From Flavobacteriaceae bacterium UBA3179 (GTDB lineage: Bacteria; Bacteroidota; Bacteroidia; Flavobacteriales; Flavobacteriaceae), in contig DEXR01000050.1 in NCBI GenBank assembly GCA_002364245.1, positions 30,474-94,473 on the forward strand: 64,000 bases of DNA, given 5' to 3'. The notes below the pieces were generated by a model, which was given only the letters and a program-made list of their open reading frames with translations, was not told the DNA's origin and ran no database searches. Both the position numbers and the translations under genes were made by a program. The first letter of the stretch is position 1. Each line of letters starts with the position of its first letter. Below, in pieces: positions 27,072 to 35,185 of this stretch.

Positions 27072-28411
27072 TAACGATTAAAAGTTAGGCGCTCCCCTCG
27101 ACTTCTATTTGGGAACTTAAGGTTTTCGTATGCTAATGTTCCATTTACAATGGTATGGGTAACACGTGATTTAAAAGCAGTTCCTTCGAAAGGGGACCAA
27201 CCACATTTATAAAGAATGTTTTCCTTATTAACTGTCCAAGGGGATTGTAAATCCATTAAAACCAAATCTGCTTTATACCCTCTGCGAATGTAACCACGAT
27301 CTTTTATTTGAAATAAAATAGCCGGGTTATGTGCTGTTTTTTCTACAATTTTTTCCAAAGAGATAAGTCCTTTGTGGTACATCTCCATTAAAGCCACTAA
27401 AGCGTGTTGCACTAAAGGTCCACCAGATGGTGCTTTGGTGTACACGTTGTTTTTTTCATCTTTAGTATGTGGGGCGTGGTCTGTAGCGATTACATCAATG
27501 CGGTCGTCTTTTAAAGCTTTTAACAACCCATCCCGGTCGTTTTTGGTTTTCACGGCAGGATTCCATTTAATTTTGGTGCCTTTTGTTTTGTAATCCTCAT
27601 CGCTGAACCACAAGTGGTGAATACACACTTCGGCAGTGATTTTCTTTTCTGAAAGCGGTTTTTTATTACTAAAAAGATGCGTTTCTTTTTCAGTAGAAAG
27701 ATGGAATACGTGTAATCTAGCCCCTGTTTTTTTAGCTAACTCTATTGCTTTTGAAGAAGACAAATAGCACGCTTCTTCACTTCTAATAACTGGATGTTTC
27801 TCAATAGGGATATCATCTCCGTATTCCTTAACATGTGCTTCTAAATTTTTCTTTATTGTGGCTTCATCTTCACAATGTGTAGAAATTAAAAGCTTTGTTT
27901 TACTGAAAATATTTTCAATTGTTTCAGGGTCGTCCACTAACATATTTCCTGTAGAAGAACCTAGAAACAATTTTAATCCCGCAACTTTAGTGGGGTCGAC
28001 TTTTAAAATTTCATCCAAATTATCATTTGTGCCACCAAACATAAAACTATAATTGGCCCAAGAAGTCTTTTTAGCAATAGAGAACTTATCCTCCAATAGT
28101 TCAATAGTCGTAGCCTGAGGAACGGTATTGGGCATTTCAATGAAAGTGGTAATCCCCCCAGCAATAGCAGCTTTCGATTCTGTCTCAATATCAGCTTTAT
28201 GGGTTAATCCTGGCTCCCTAAAATGAACTTGGTCGTCTATCATTCCCGGCAACAAATACTGCCCATCTGCATCAATAATCTTCGTATTGGAAGTTTTCGC
28301 GCTAATACTGTTTGAAACTTCAGCAATTATATCATTCTCTATAAGCACATCTCCTTGAAAAATGCTTCCTTCATTAACAATGTTTGCGTTCTTTATTAAA
28401 ATGCTATTCAT
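27071..28411 (-). CDS. pyrC: Dihydroorotase, class I
   Basis: A 446-residue amidohydrolase of de novo pyrimidine synthesis that interconverts carbamoyl aspartate and dihydroorotate. Metal ligands are seen in GMIDDQVHFREPGLTHK (the usual DxHxH is DQVHF, with Gln-Val between Asp and His), STHCEDE, LHVFHLSTEK and ATDHAPHTKDEK. The first motif differs from the common DxHVHxR form, as in other Bacteroidota dihydroorotases. It directly abuts the glycosyltransferase gene upstream. Confidence 0.9.
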   Translation of the reverse strand: MNSILIKNANIVNEGSIFQGDVLIENDIIAEVSNSISAKTSNTKIIDADGQYLLPGMIDDQVHFREPGLTHKADIETESKAAIAGGITTFIEMPNTVPQATTIELLEDKFSIAKKTSWANYSFMFGGTNDNLDEILKVDPTKVAGLKLFLGSSTGNMLVDDPETIENIFSKTKLLISTHCEDEATIKKNLEAHVKEYGDDIPIEKHPVIRSEEACYLSSSKAIELAKKTGARLHVFHLSTEKETHLFSNKKPLSEKKITAEVCIHHLWFSDEDYKTKGTKIKWNPAVKTKNDRDGLLKALKDDRIDVIATDHAPHTKDEKNNVYTKAPSGGPLVQHALVALMEMYHKGLISLEKIVEKTAHNPAILFQIKDRGYIRRGYKADLVLMDLQSPWTVNKENILYKCGWSPFEGTAFKSRVTHTIVNGTLAYENLKFPNRSRGERLTFNR

Positions 28412-29152
28412 TTAAATTTCATTAAAATCATTACTACCAAAAAGGCTTTTAAATTTCATTTTTATCACTCCAAAAATCGCTTCGGAAATAATCCCTCTAT
28501 CCATTTTTGACTCTCCTCGTGTTCTATCTGTAAAGATAACGGGGACTTCTTCTATTTTAAATTTTGCTAAATATGCTTTAAATTTCATCTCTATTTGAAA
28601 CGCATAGCCTACAAATTGTATTTTATCCAGGTTTATTTTTTCGAGTACTTTACGTCGATAACACACAAACCCAGCTGTAGTATCGTAAATATTCATTCCG
28701 GTAATGAACCGAACGTATTTTGAAGCCGACCAAGACAACAACACTCGATCCATAGGCCAATTTACCACGTTTACGCCTTGCACATACCGTGAACCGATTG
28801 ACAGATCAACTCCGTTTTTTCTACAGGCATTGAATAAACGTATTAAATCGTTGGGATTATGGGAAAAATCGGCATCCATTTCAAAGATATATTCATAATC
28901 ACGTTGCAATGCCCATTTAAAGCCTGCGATATACGCTGTTCCTAGTCCAGACTTTTCTTTTCGTTTCAGTAAAAAAAGCTGATCTGGATACGTTTCAAAA
29001 AGAGATTCAACCACTTGCCCTGTACCGTCTGGCGAATTATCATCTACAACCAGTATATGAAAGTTCATCCCTAATGAAAAAACATTGCGCAACAATCGCT
29101 CAATGTTCTCTATTTCATTGTATGTAGGGATAACCACAAGGGCATTTAACAT
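28412..29152 (-). CDS. Polyprenol monophosphomannose synthase-like glycosyltransferase (GT2)
   Basis: About 246 residues. LNALVVIPTYNEIENIERLL, VVDDNSPDGTG, EMDADFSHNP and IGSRYVQGVNVVNWP match the DPM1-like GT2 family, which transfers a sugar from GDP- or UDP-sugar to polyprenol phosphate. A C-terminal membrane domain is absent, as in DPM1. The frame extends to an upstream TTG, but a -7 element lies there, so I chose the ATG at 29152. First gene of an operon with pyrC and DUF4296. Confidence 0.88.
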   Translation of the reverse strand: MLNALVVIPTYNEIENIERLLRNVFSLGMNFHILVVDDNSPDGTGQVVESLFETYPDQLFLLKRKEKSGLGTAYIAGFKWALQRDYEYIFEMDADFSHNPNDLIRLFNACRKNGVDLSIGSRYVQGVNVVNWPMDRVLLSWSASKYVRFITGMNIYDTTAGFVCYRRKVLEKINLDKIQFVGYAFQIEMKFKAYLAKFKIEEVPVIFTDRTRGESKMDRGIISEAIFGVIKMKFKSLFGSNDFNEI

Positions 29153-29168
29153 AGCCTGCTTTTTGTGG

Positions 29169-29176
29169 CAAATGTA
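29169..29176 (-). promoter_or_regulatory. -7 promoter element of the GT2-pyrC-DUF4296 operon
   Basis: TACATTTG on the minus strand, 16 bases before the ATG at 29152. Confidence 0.5.
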
Positions 29177-29270
29177 GCCTTTTTTAAGCAAATAGACGTG
29201 AAGGAAATTCTAATTGAATTGCTTTTTGTCAAGTCTATTTTAATGTACCTTTATCGCCAAAAACCAAGAG

Positions 29271-29924
29271 GTGCAATATATTGAAAGACATATAGAGTCA
29301 ATGGATTGGGTGACTATCACCTTAGTTATTTGCCTATTGCTTGTAGCTCTTGCAAAACATGTGTACCCAAGGGAATTTCTGCAATTTATAACTTTGCCGA
29401 TAAGCAACAAGTATTTTTTGGTTCAAGGTAAAACCCAACAGATTTTCCATCTTTTTAATATTTTGCTATTTATAGCTCAAGTATTTTCTGTTTCCTTGTT
29501 TATTTTTTTATTTTTTAAAGTTTTACAACCAGAAACCGTACAAAACAATGAGTATCTTTTTATACAAATTTGTACCGCATACTCGGTATTTGTTGGTGTA
29601 AAATTCAGCATTGAAAAAATAATTGGCACTGCTTTTTCATTAGATACAGTTATAAACTCCTATTTGTTTCAAAAACTGAGTTATCGTAACTTAATTTCCC
29701 TTTTTATATTTATTCTCAACCTTTTTTTGTATTATGTTATTGAACCCACGGGTACAATTCTTCTTTTTTTTGTAGCGGCAATCATAGTGTTTAACGGTAT
29801 TGCCCTGTTTTACAGTTACAAAACAAACAGAAGTTTAATAATGAGTAATTTCTTCTATTTTATTTTGTATCTTTGCGCACTTGAAATATCACCCTATTTT
29901 ATCTTGTATAAAACGTTGATTTAG
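29271..29924 (+). CDS. DUF4271 multi-span membrane protein
   Basis: A 217-residue integral membrane protein with about six to seven hydrophobic segments. The pattern and the position before a uroporphyrinogen-III synthase gene match DUF4271, a Bacteroidota family of unknown role. The start shown is GTG. An ATG at 29301 is an alternative and would keep the first transmembrane helix. TACCTTTA (29246-29253) may be the -7 element. hemD follows after 28 bases. Confidence 0.8.
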   Translation: MQYIERHIESMDWVTITLVICLLLVALAKHVYPREFLQFITLPISNKYFLVQGKTQQIFHLFNILLFIAQVFSVSLFIFLFFKVLQPETVQNNEYLFIQICTAYSVFVGVKFSIEKIIGTAFSLDTVINSYLFQKLSYRNLISLFIFILNLFLYYVIEPTGTILLFFVAAIIVFNGIALFYSYKTNRSLIMSNFFYFILYLCALEISPYFILYKTLI

Positions 29925-29952
29925 ATAGAAAGAAGTATAAAAAAGTCATTTT

Positions 29953-30699
29953 ATGAAAGTGAAAACTATTTTGGTTTCACAACCTGAACCTAAGGTTGAA
30001 AACTCCCCCTATTTTGATCTTATTGATAGACAGAAAGTAAAAATAGATTTCAGGCCTTTTATTCACGTTGAAGGTGTTTCTAGCAAAGAAGTTAGAACAC
30101 AGAAAGTTGATTTATCTCAATACACTGCAATTATTTTAACTAGCAGGAATGCGGTTGACCATTTTTTCAGAATAGCTGAAGAAATGCGTTTTAAAGTACC
30201 AGATTCCATGAAATATTTTTGCCAAAGTGAAGCTGTTGCTTACTATCTGCAAAAATATGTAGTGTACCGAAAACGGAAAATCTACGTTGGTAAACGTACT
30301 TTTCAAGAGCTTATGCCTCTTGTTAAAAAATACAAGAACGAAAGCTTTTTACTTCCTTCGTCAGATAAGTTAAAACCTATTGTTCCTGAACTATTAGACG
30401 AGTTAGGTGTAAAATGGAAACAAGCTACCTTTTACAAAACCGTAGTAAGTGACCTTTCTGATCTTCGTCATGTATCGTATGATATCCTAGTCTTTTTTAG
30501 TCCAAGTGGAATTGTTTCTTTGTTAGAAAATTTTCCAGATTTTGAACAAAAGAATACACGAATTGCTGTTTTTGGAAACACGACGGTAAAAGCTGTAACC
30601 GATAATGGTTTACGAGTAGATATTCAGGCTCCTACAACTGAAACCCCTTCTATGACAATGGCACTAGAAAAGTACATTAAAGAAGTAAATAAAAAATAA
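29953..30699 (+). CDS. hemD: Uroporphyrinogen-III synthase
   Basis: A 248-residue protein with the bilobed HemD pattern: ILTSRNAVDHFF in the first lobe, LLPSSDKLKP at the hinge, and VFFSPSGIVSLLENF plus IAVFGNTTVKAVTDNGLRVDI in the second lobe. It closes hydroxymethylbilane to uroporphyrinogen III with D-ring inversion in heme and siroheme synthesis. It follows DUF4271 and ends at a strong terminator. Confidence 0.9.
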   Translation: MKVKTILVSQPEPKVENSPYFDLIDRQKVKIDFRPFIHVEGVSSKEVRTQKVDLSQYTAIILTSRNAVDHFFRIAEEMRFKVPDSMKYFCQSEAVAYYLQKYVVYRKRKIYVGKRTFQELMPLVKKYKNESFLLPSSDKLKPIVPELLDELGVKWKQATFYKTVVSDLSDLRHVSYDILVFFSPSGIVSLLENFPDFEQKNTRIAVFGNTTVKAVTDNGLRVDIQAPTTETPSMTMALEKYIKEVNKK

Positions 30700-30726
30700 A
30701 AGATCACTCCTTACTAAGGATGTAAA

Positions 30727-30768
30727 TAAAAAAACGCGCTGTTTTATCACAGCGCGTTTTTTTATTTA
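30727..30768. terminator. Bidirectional terminator between hemD and pckA
   Basis: A 12-bp perfect stem (AAAACGCGCTGT at 30731-30742 with 30749-30760) and a six-base loop are flanked by A on the left and T on the right. It serves both convergent genes. Confidence 0.92.
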
Positions 30769-30781
30769 TATGAAAACTTAT

Positions 30782-32383
30782 TTATCCTTTAATAGGAGCC
30801 CCAGAAAGAATTTCTTCATTTGCATAGGCTTCGAATTTTTCAAAATTAGTTTTAAATGATTTTGCTAATGTTTCGGCTTTAGTGTCATAAGCAGACTTAT
30901 CTTCCCATGTTTCTTTAGGATTTAAAACGTCATCCGGAACATTAGGGCATTCTTTCGGCATATTTAATCCAAAAATAGGATGCTTTTCATACGCCACATC
31001 TTCTAATTGATTGTTAAGGGCTGCCGTAATCATGGCTCTTGTGTATTTAAGTTTCATACGTCTTCCAGTACCGTAAGGACCACCTGTCCAGCCTGTATTT
31101 ATCAGCCAAACATTTACTCCAGATTCTTTCATTTTAGCACTTAACATTTCAGCATATTTTGTAGGATGCAACGGCATAAATGGTGCTCCAAAACAAGCTG
31201 AGAAGCTTGGTAGCGGCTCATCAATTCCTGCCTCTGTCCCGGCTACTTTTGCTGTGTATCCACTAATAAAGTGATAAGCTGCTTGTCCAGGTGTCAATTT
31301 AGAAATAGGAGGCAATACTCCAAAAGCATCTGCCGTAAGGAAGAAAATATTTTTTGGGTTCTTACCTATAGATGGTTGCTGTATGTTGTCAATATGGTAA
31401 ATTGGATAACTTACCCGGGTATTTTGTGTTATTGAAGTATCTTTAAAATCTACATTCCCTTCGCTATCCATTACTACATTTTCAAGAATAGCCCCTGGTT
31501 TAATTGCTTTAAAGATATCGGGTTCTTTTGTAGCTGAAAGATCAATCACTTTTGCATAACATCCGCCTTCAAAGTTAAACACAGAGTTTTCTGATGTCCA
31601 TCCATGTTCATCATCTCCAATTAATCTTCTGTCTGGATCTGCAGAAAGTGTTGTTTTTCCTGTTCCTGAAAGACCAAAGAAAATTGCTGTTTCACCGTCT
31701 TCACCAACATTAGCAGAGCAATGCATAGGCAACATGTTTTTAAACACTGGTAAAATGAAATTAAGTGCAGAAAAAATTCCTTTTTTAATTTCTCCAGTAT
31801 AGCCTGTACCGCCAATTAAGGCAATTTTTTTGCTGAAATTTAATATCGCAAAGTTATGTTGACGTGTCCCATCTTCTTCAGGATTTGCCATAAAACCAGG
31901 CGCATTTACGATAAGCCATTCCGGATCGAAGTCCTGTAACTCTTCTTCCGTAGGACGTAAAAACATGTTATGTGCAAACAAATTAGACCATGGATACTCA
32001 TTGATTACACGAATATTTAAACGGTAATCATCGTGAGCACAAGCGTAACTATCTCTTACAAATACTTCTTTTTCAGAAAGATAATCTGTTACTTTTTTGT
32101 ATAGTGCATCAAATTTTGAAGCATCAAAGGGGATATTGATATCTCCCCACCATACTTTATCTTCGGTAACTTCATCTTTAACAATAAAACGATCTTTAGG
32201 CGAACGACCTGTAAATTCACCTGTGTTCACTGCAAGAGCACCGCTAGATGCTTCTTTACCCTGACCTTTTTGTATTGTTTCGTTGTGAAGTTCTTCTGAA
32301 GAGAGTTGATATTTAACTTTTGCATTTTTAATCCCATAATTATCCAATGAGATTTTTCCTTTAGTTTGGTGTTTATCGACCAT
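30782..32383 (-). CDS. pckA: Phosphoenolpyruvate carboxykinase (ATP)
   Basis: A 533-residue gluconeogenic enzyme converting oxaloacetate and ATP to PEP. The ATP P-loop is GLSGTGKTTLSADP, and NTGEFTGRSPKDRF and ENVVMDSEGN are conserved substrate-site segments. Length is typical for the ATP-type enzyme. The frame begins at a GTG one codon upstream, and I chose the ATG. A TATTTTTG element lies 26 bases upstream. Confidence 0.97.
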   Translation of the reverse strand: MVDKHQTKGKISLDNYGIKNAKVKYQLSSEELHNETIQKGQGKEASSGALAVNTGEFTGRSPKDRFIVKDEVTEDKVWWGDINIPFDASKFDALYKKVTDYLSEKEVFVRDSYACAHDDYRLNIRVINEYPWSNLFAHNMFLRPTEEELQDFDPEWLIVNAPGFMANPEEDGTRQHNFAILNFSKKIALIGGTGYTGEIKKGIFSALNFILPVFKNMLPMHCSANVGEDGETAIFFGLSGTGKTTLSADPDRRLIGDDEHGWTSENSVFNFEGGCYAKVIDLSATKEPDIFKAIKPGAILENVVMDSEGNVDFKDTSITQNTRVSYPIYHIDNIQQPSIGKNPKNIFFLTADAFGVLPPISKLTPGQAAYHFISGYTAKVAGTEAGIDEPLPSFSACFGAPFMPLHPTKYAEMLSAKMKESGVNVWLINTGWTGGPYGTGRRMKLKYTRAMITAALNNQLEDVAYEKHPIFGLNMPKECPNVPDDVLNPKETWEDKSAYDTKAETLAKSFKTNFEKFEAYANEEILSGAPIKG

Positions 32384-32409
32384 CACTTATTTTAAATTGT
32401 TGTGGGTTA

Positions 32410-32417
32410 CAAAAATA
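32410..32417 (-). promoter_or_regulatory. -7 promoter element of pckA
   Basis: TATTTTTG on the minus strand, 26 bases before the pckA ATG and just past the DUF423 gene end. Confidence 0.5.
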
Positions 32418-32461
32418 AGAATTCTGAAATAGATAACGAGAAATTAATAAAGGAATTGTAA

Positions 32462-32854
32462 TTACTTTAACGAATAAAGCCCTCGTGCCAACCATAGCCA
32501 ACCAACGATGAAAAACAACCCCCCAATTGGAGTAATAGGACCTAAGAAAGAAACATCAAAGGGTAAAACTTCTTTTAATGCCAGCAAATAGATGGAACCA
32601 GAAAAGAAAATAATTCCGAAAAGAAAAAAACGAAACGTCCATTTTTTAGTAGCTGAAGATATTGGAGCCGCAAAACCCACCACTAAAAGTGCCAGACAAT
32701 GATACATTTGATAACGCACACCTGTTTCAAAAGTAGCAACCGATTTGGCATCAACCAATTGTTTTAATCCGTGAGCGCCAAATGCCCCAATAACAATGGT
32801 AATTGCAGCTAAAATGGATGCTGTAACCACTATATTTTTATTGTAATCTCGCAT
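32462..32854 (-). CDS. DUF423 small membrane protein
   Basis: A 130-residue protein with four hydrophobic spans. AITIVIGAFGAHGLKQ near the N-terminus and FLFGIIFFSGSIYLLAL with PITPIGGLFFIVGWLWLA are the DUF423 (YwdK/YgdD) signatures. Role unknown. Located just upstream of pckA on the same strand, but pckA has its own promoter element. Confidence 0.9.
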   Translation of the reverse strand: MRDYNKNIVVTASILAAITIVIGAFGAHGLKQLVDAKSVATFETGVRYQMYHCLALLVVGFAAPISSATKKWTFRFFLFGIIFFSGSIYLLALKEVLPFDVSFLGPITPIGGLFFIVGWLWLARGLYSLK

Positions 32855-32923
32855 TTGTCCAAATGGATTTTAGTAAATTCGTCAATCTGAAAATCAATTT
32901 CAAAAATACGAAAAAACCTACCG

Positions 32924-34297
32924 ATGCGAAATATTTTAATAATCGGCGCTGGCCGATCTGCAACGAGTTTAATTAAATATTTATTAGATAAAAGCGAAAC
33001 GGAAGAACTCTCTCTTACTATAGGAGATCTTTCTATTCAGAATGCACAAAAATTAGCAGGCGATCATCCCAATGCGCGTGCTATTATGCTCGATATTTTT
33101 AACGAACCCGAAAGAAGGGAAGCTGTTGAAGCAGCCGATCTTGTTATTTCCATGCTCCCGGCGCGTTTTCATATTGAAGTAGCAAAAGATTGTTTGGAGT
33201 TTGGAAAACACATGGTTACCGCCTCGTATGTAAGTGATGAAATGCAATCGCTTGATGCAAAAGTAAAATCCAAAGGTTTAGTGTTTATGAACGAAATTGG
33301 CCTCGATCCAGGTATTGACCATATGAGTGCGATGCAAGTGATTGATCGCATTCGAGATAACGGTGGAAAAATGTTGTTGTTTGAATCTTTCACCGGCGGA
33401 TTGGTTGCTCCAGAAAGTGATGACAACCTTTGGCATTATAAATTTACTTGGAATCCAAGAAATGTAGTTGTTGCCGGTCAAGGTGGTGCTGCTGAATTTA
33501 TACAAGAAGGCACCTATAAATACATTCCATATCATCGTTTATTCAGAAGAACTGAATTTTTAAACATCGAAGGCCACGGCCGTTTTGAAGGACTCGCTAA
33601 CCGAAATTCCCTTAAATATAGAAGTGTGTATGGACTAGAAGATGTGCTTACTTTATATAGAGGAACCATTCGTCGTGTTGGTTTCAGTAAAGCTTGGAAT
33701 ATGTTTGTACAATTAGGCATGACCGACGATGGATATACGATTCCAGATTCTGAAAACTTATCGTACCGTGACTTTGTAAATTTATTTTTACCGTATTCCC
33801 CAACCGATTCCGTAGAATTAAAGATGCGTCACAGTCTTAAAATAGACCAAGACGATTTAATGTGGGGAAAACTCGAAGAGCTTGATATTTTCAACCCTGA
33901 CAAAAAAATCGGGATTAAAAATGCTACGCCAGCGAAAGCGCTTCAGAAAATATTAGAAGATAAATGGACGCTTCAACCTGAAGACAAGGACATGATTATT
34001 ATGTACCATAAATTTGGATACGAGCTAAATGGCGAAAAGAAACAAATAGACAGCCACATGGTGTTAACAGGCGAAGACCAAACGTATACCGCAATGGCAA
34101 AAACGGTTGGACTTCCAGTAGCCATGGCAGCCATTAAAATTCTGAATAAAGAAATTACAACCCCAGGCGTACAACGCCCAATTAAGAAAGAGGTGTACGA
34201 ACCTATTCTGGAAGAAATGGAAAAACACGGAATTACCTTTAAAGAAAACTTTACCAAGTATCTAGGATACAATCCTGATAACGTTCAGGGATACTAA
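32924..34297 (+). CDS. Saccharopine dehydrogenase (reductase)-like protein
   Basis: A 457-residue protein. The N-terminus RNILIIGAGRSATSLIKYLL is a dinucleotide-binding Rossmann motif. SMLPARFHIEVAKDCLEFGKHMVTASYVSDEM and NEIGLDPGIDHMSAM are conserved in saccharopine reductases (Lys9-like), which interconvert saccharopine with glutamate and aminoadipate semialdehyde. In this phylum that enzyme is usually catabolic. With gcdH at 10 kb it could belong to lysine degradation, though the two are not linked. It appears monocistronic. Confidence 0.85.
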   Translation: MRNILIIGAGRSATSLIKYLLDKSETEELSLTIGDLSIQNAQKLAGDHPNARAIMLDIFNEPERREAVEAADLVISMLPARFHIEVAKDCLEFGKHMVTASYVSDEMQSLDAKVKSKGLVFMNEIGLDPGIDHMSAMQVIDRIRDNGGKMLLFESFTGGLVAPESDDNLWHYKFTWNPRNVVVAGQGGAAEFIQEGTYKYIPYHRLFRRTEFLNIEGHGRFEGLANRNSLKYRSVYGLEDVLTLYRGTIRRVGFSKAWNMFVQLGMTDDGYTIPDSENLSYRDFVNLFLPYSPTDSVELKMRHSLKIDQDDLMWGKLEELDIFNPDKKIGIKNATPAKALQKILEDKWTLQPEDKDMIIMYHKFGYELNGEKKQIDSHMVLTGEDQTYTAMAKTVGLPVAMAAIKILNKEITTPGVQRPIKKEVYEPILEEMEKHGITFKENFTKYLGYNPDNVQGY

Positions 34298-34310
34298 AGG
34301 TATTAAAGGA

Positions 34311-34345
34311 AAAAGCCCGTCTCAATTGAGACAGGCTTTTTATTT
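34311..34345 (+). terminator. Terminator of the saccharopine dehydrogenase gene
   Basis: AAAAGCC (34311-34317) pairs with GGCTTTT (34334-34340), with an inner TCTC/GAGA stem and an AATT loop. T-rich sequence follows. Confidence 0.8.
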
Positions 34346-34367
34346 ATTCAATATAATATGTTGAACG

Positions 34368-35066
34368 TTAATCTCTTCCTCCTAAAAACATACTTACAAA
34401 GTATAAGAGTGTTGCTAACGACCCTAGTGCCGCCACTACATACGTTCTAGCAGCCCATTTTAAAGCATCTTCTGCACCATCGTGTTCTTGTTGCGTAAGC
34501 ATATTTTCATTTTCTAACCACGCTAAAGCGCGTTTACTCGCATCAAATTCTACCGGTAAGGTGATAAAAGCAAAAACAGTAGTTGCTGCAAACAATATAA
34601 TTCCGACTAAGAAAAGGGTATTTCCTAAGCCCGTCATAGACGTAGCAAACGATAATACCAATCCAGCCATAATCACAAAATTGGATAATTTACTGGCAAC
34701 ACTTACTGCCGGTACAATAGCCGATCTAAATTTTAACCAACTATACGCTCTTGCATGCTGAATAGCGTGACCGCATTCGTGTGCCGCCACAGCAGCCGCA
34801 GCTGCGTTGCGTTGCATATACACAGACTCACTTAAATTCACCGTCTTTTTTCCTGGGTGATAATGATCTGTTAACTGCCCAGGTGTTGAAATTACATCAA
34901 CATCGGTAATACCATTATCTGCCAACATTTTTTCGGCAATTTCCTTACCGCTCATTCCGTTTTGCAGGTGTACTTTTGAGTATTTTTTAAACTTACTTTT
35001 CAGCTTGTTACTTACATACATACTCACCAAAAAGATGATTCCTGCTAAAATATAATATCCTATCAT
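34368..35066 (-). CDS. YugP-like zinc metallopeptidase, membrane-bound
   Basis: A 232-residue membrane protein. A first transmembrane helix (2-19) precedes the HExxH zinc site AAAVAAHECGHAIQHA. Further hydrophobic spans lie at about 115-135, 140-165 and 205-228. This matches the YugP/DUF2265 family of neutral zinc proteases, whose substrates are unknown. It is predicted in the inner membrane. The 119-base gap to leuS contains nothing I can call. Confidence 0.9.
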   Translation of the reverse strand: MIGYYILAGIIFLVSMYVSNKLKSKFKKYSKVHLQNGMSGKEIAEKMLADNGITDVDVISTPGQLTDHYHPGKKTVNLSESVYMQRNAAAAAVAAHECGHAIQHARAYSWLKFRSAIVPAVSVASKLSNFVIMAGLVLSFATSMTGLGNTLFLVGIILFAATTVFAFITLPVEFDASKRALAWLENENMLTQQEHDGAEDALKWAARTYVVAALGSLATLLYFVSMFLGGRD

Positions 35067-35185
35067 TTCTATTATTTTACACTTTGGCTCCGCTCAGTTT
35101 CCATAACTCAGCAAAAGCATTCTGTGATTTTTTAATTGTTAAACCTAAATTCTAAACTAAATATATCAAATACTGTGCAAATGTG

